Below, piece after piece: positions 63,008 through 64,000 of a DNA stretch of 64,000 bases. The notes under the pieces are model-generated. The model was not told the origin of the DNA. It worked only from the letters and a program-made list of their open reading frames with translations, and did no database searches. The stretch comes from Coleofasciculus sp. FACHB-T130. GTDB lineage: Bacteria; Cyanobacteriota; Cyanobacteriia; Cyanobacteriales; FACHB-T130. The stretch is from the NCBI RefSeq assembly GCF_014695375.1, contig NZ_JACJOG010000006.1, forward strand, positions 186,001 through 250,000, given 5' to 3'. Both the position numbers and the translations under genes were made by a program. Numbering within the stretch: position 1 is the stretch's first letter; every line of letters starts with the position of its first letter.

Positions 63008-63471
63008 GGTGGCATGCTTCCCTTCAAGCTGGTGAGATTTAGCTTAACAAAGCTTATGTCAGGATTCTGTAACCAGGGCTACGAGGGGTCTAGGCTATAC
63101 AATTAAAAATTAAAAGTTAAAAGTTAAAAAAATTCTATTAAAAGTCAAACTTTTGTTTTATATTTTTAATACTTTAAAAGAAATATTACAGATTTAGGGC
63201 GAGTCTGAAGTCAAAGCTGCCATTTCACCAAGCAGTCAGTAAAATGAAAGTTAACGAAGGGTAACGTTTAGTCAAGTTTACTGAACAATGCCATGCCAAA
63301 AGCTTCCGATGACCAAATTAGTATACCTAGCTAAAGCAAGCAGGATGTCTTTCCTACTAGAAAACCACTGAGTGAGGCACAAGGCATGCGTGAGGCACAA
63401 GGCATGAGACAAATCGCGTTTTGGATATACCAGGCACGGGACAGCAGGCACCTCTATCCTGGTAATCGGAA
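63008..63471. other. Repeat-containing intergenic region
   Basis: No supported gene. TTAAAAGTTAAAAGTTAAAAA-type units start near 63104. An 18-bp direct repeat starting GTGAGGCACAAGGCAT lies at 63372-63389 and 63390-63407. It presumably includes the response-regulator promoter. Confidence 0.5.
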
Positions 63472-63867
63472 ATGTGGTTAAAAAACCGGAATTTTATTGA
63501 CAAAAGCTTAAAATTCTGCTTAGTACAGAGACAGTCTTTGTCAACCGGCGGTTTAAACCAGCTAACGACTAAATGGCAGTGCTTGCTGGAAAAGATGGCA
63601 CAAATCGCTCGACAGGGGCATGACGTTGGGGATCAAGTTTTCTACGATGAAACTAAAGTGAGAGCGATCGCGCAATTCGCTGCTCCCGGAAGGATGAGTT
63701 TTGGTGTTATTCCCTTAATTTTCAAGGAACACAACCAAGCGTTCTCTCATCACCAAACTGGGGTGCATTCGTTTTCGGTTTCCGCACCGCAACTCCAAAC
63801 CGCTGTAGTTCTGGTTAAGACACTAGCCTTAACTGAAGCAAACCCGAAGTACGCCTGCGTTTTCTAG
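63472..63867 (+). CDS. Hypothetical protein (131 aa), doubtful
   Basis: An open frame from ATG 63472 with no recognised domain, no signal peptide and no membrane segment. A HIP1-like GCGATCGCGC lies inside it, and its 3' end runs into the TAGCGCC heptamer tract. No ribosome-binding site is evident. The middle (KMAQIARQGHDVGDQVFYDE) looks protein-like, but I recognise no family. It may be a remnant or non-coding. Confidence 0.3.
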   Translation: MWLKNRNFIDKSLKFCLVQRQSLSTGGLNQLTTKWQCLLEKMAQIARQGHDVGDQVFYDETKVRAIAQFAAPGRMSFGVIPLIFKEHNQAFSHHQTGVHSFSVSAPQLQTAVVLVKTLALTEANPKYACVF

Positions 63868-63887
63868 CGCCTAGCGCCTAGCGCCCT
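63866..63887. repeat. Heptamer tandem repeat (CTAGCGC)
   Basis: Three consecutive CTAGCGC units at the end of the hypothetical gene. A cyanobacterial STRR-type repeat. Confidence 0.7.
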
Positions 63888-64000
63888 TAATGAGTTGCCA
63901 GAATCAAAACTAACCGCTTAGAGCGAAAGTTTCCTTCTTGCGACTTCACCCCTTATACTTCTAATTCAAACCTGATACTTCCGACCATGCTACAGGACTC

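Noticed and set aside
63987-64000. ATGCTACAGGACTC at the window end as a gene start
   Set aside because: Only four codons are visible and there is no clear ribosome-binding site, so it cannot be supported.

Overview
The window is chromosomal DNA from a cyanobacterium, probably a filamentous one. The octamer GCGATCGC (HIP1) is scattered throughout. Several gene families are cyanobacterial hallmarks: a Ycf66 protein, a tocopherol cyclase, a LabA-type NYN protein, a CHAT protein with haemagglutinin-like repeats, an AMIN-TonB-dependent receptor fusion and a DUF4327-like small protein. Intergenic regions carry cyanobacterial short tandem repeats (AATTACCA-like, CTAGCGC-like) and dispersed palindromes. 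The species cannot be fixed from sequence alone. There is no prophage, CRISPR array or rRNA.

Layout. 1-3488 is the 3' part of a large repeat protein ending in a CHAT protease domain. An intact IS1634-like insertion sequence (3491-5324) sits exactly at its stop codon. 5554-7320 (minus) holds a phytyl-ester-synthase-like hydrolase and a PlsC-like acyltransferase. 7730-12769 has metG, a NYN/LabA protein, lptC and (minus) dacB. 13121-17181 is a lipid block: plsX, fabH, fabD, plsC. 17315-23846 has an AI-2E family membrane protein, DUF2288, YdcF, tRNA-Arg(CCT), tocopherol cyclase, gnd and Ycf66. ileS is at 24146-27073.

27647-42899 is a 15-kb envelope locus: a small secreted DUF11/SdrD-like protein, a 1352-aa outer-membrane barrel candidate with Ig-like domains (translationally coupled to it), a CSLREA/beta-helix/OmpA protein, and two giant paralogous DUF11 proteins. 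They look like one surface-structure module. Next come an RluE-like pseudouridine synthase and a PP2C phosphatase followed by an FHA-Ser/Thr kinase; both signalling proteins carry zinc-ribbon-like cysteines.

47467-53275 has a small DUF4327-like gene, a lipid kinase, a Uma2 nuclease-fold protein, cimA, a [2Fe-2S] ferredoxin, a membrane protein and a lone ABC ATPase. 53368-63007 is an iron/siderophore uptake island: exbD-exbB (minus), divergent tonB, a TPR protein, an AMIN-TonB-dependent receptor, a PepSY membrane protein and an OmpR-type regulator. tonB and the receptor gene share a 14-of-15-bp motif downstream of their predicted promoters, suggesting joint control, probably by Fur. The TonB is unusual: after its C-terminal domain it has a ~215-residue Arg/Ser-rich tail built on a 21-residue repeat.

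Strongest points for follow-up: the TonB tail, the five-gene envelope locus with end-conserved, middle-variable DUF11 paralogues, the IS inserted at a stop codon whose target duplication contains that stop, and the palindromic operator-like site before the largest DUF11 gene.
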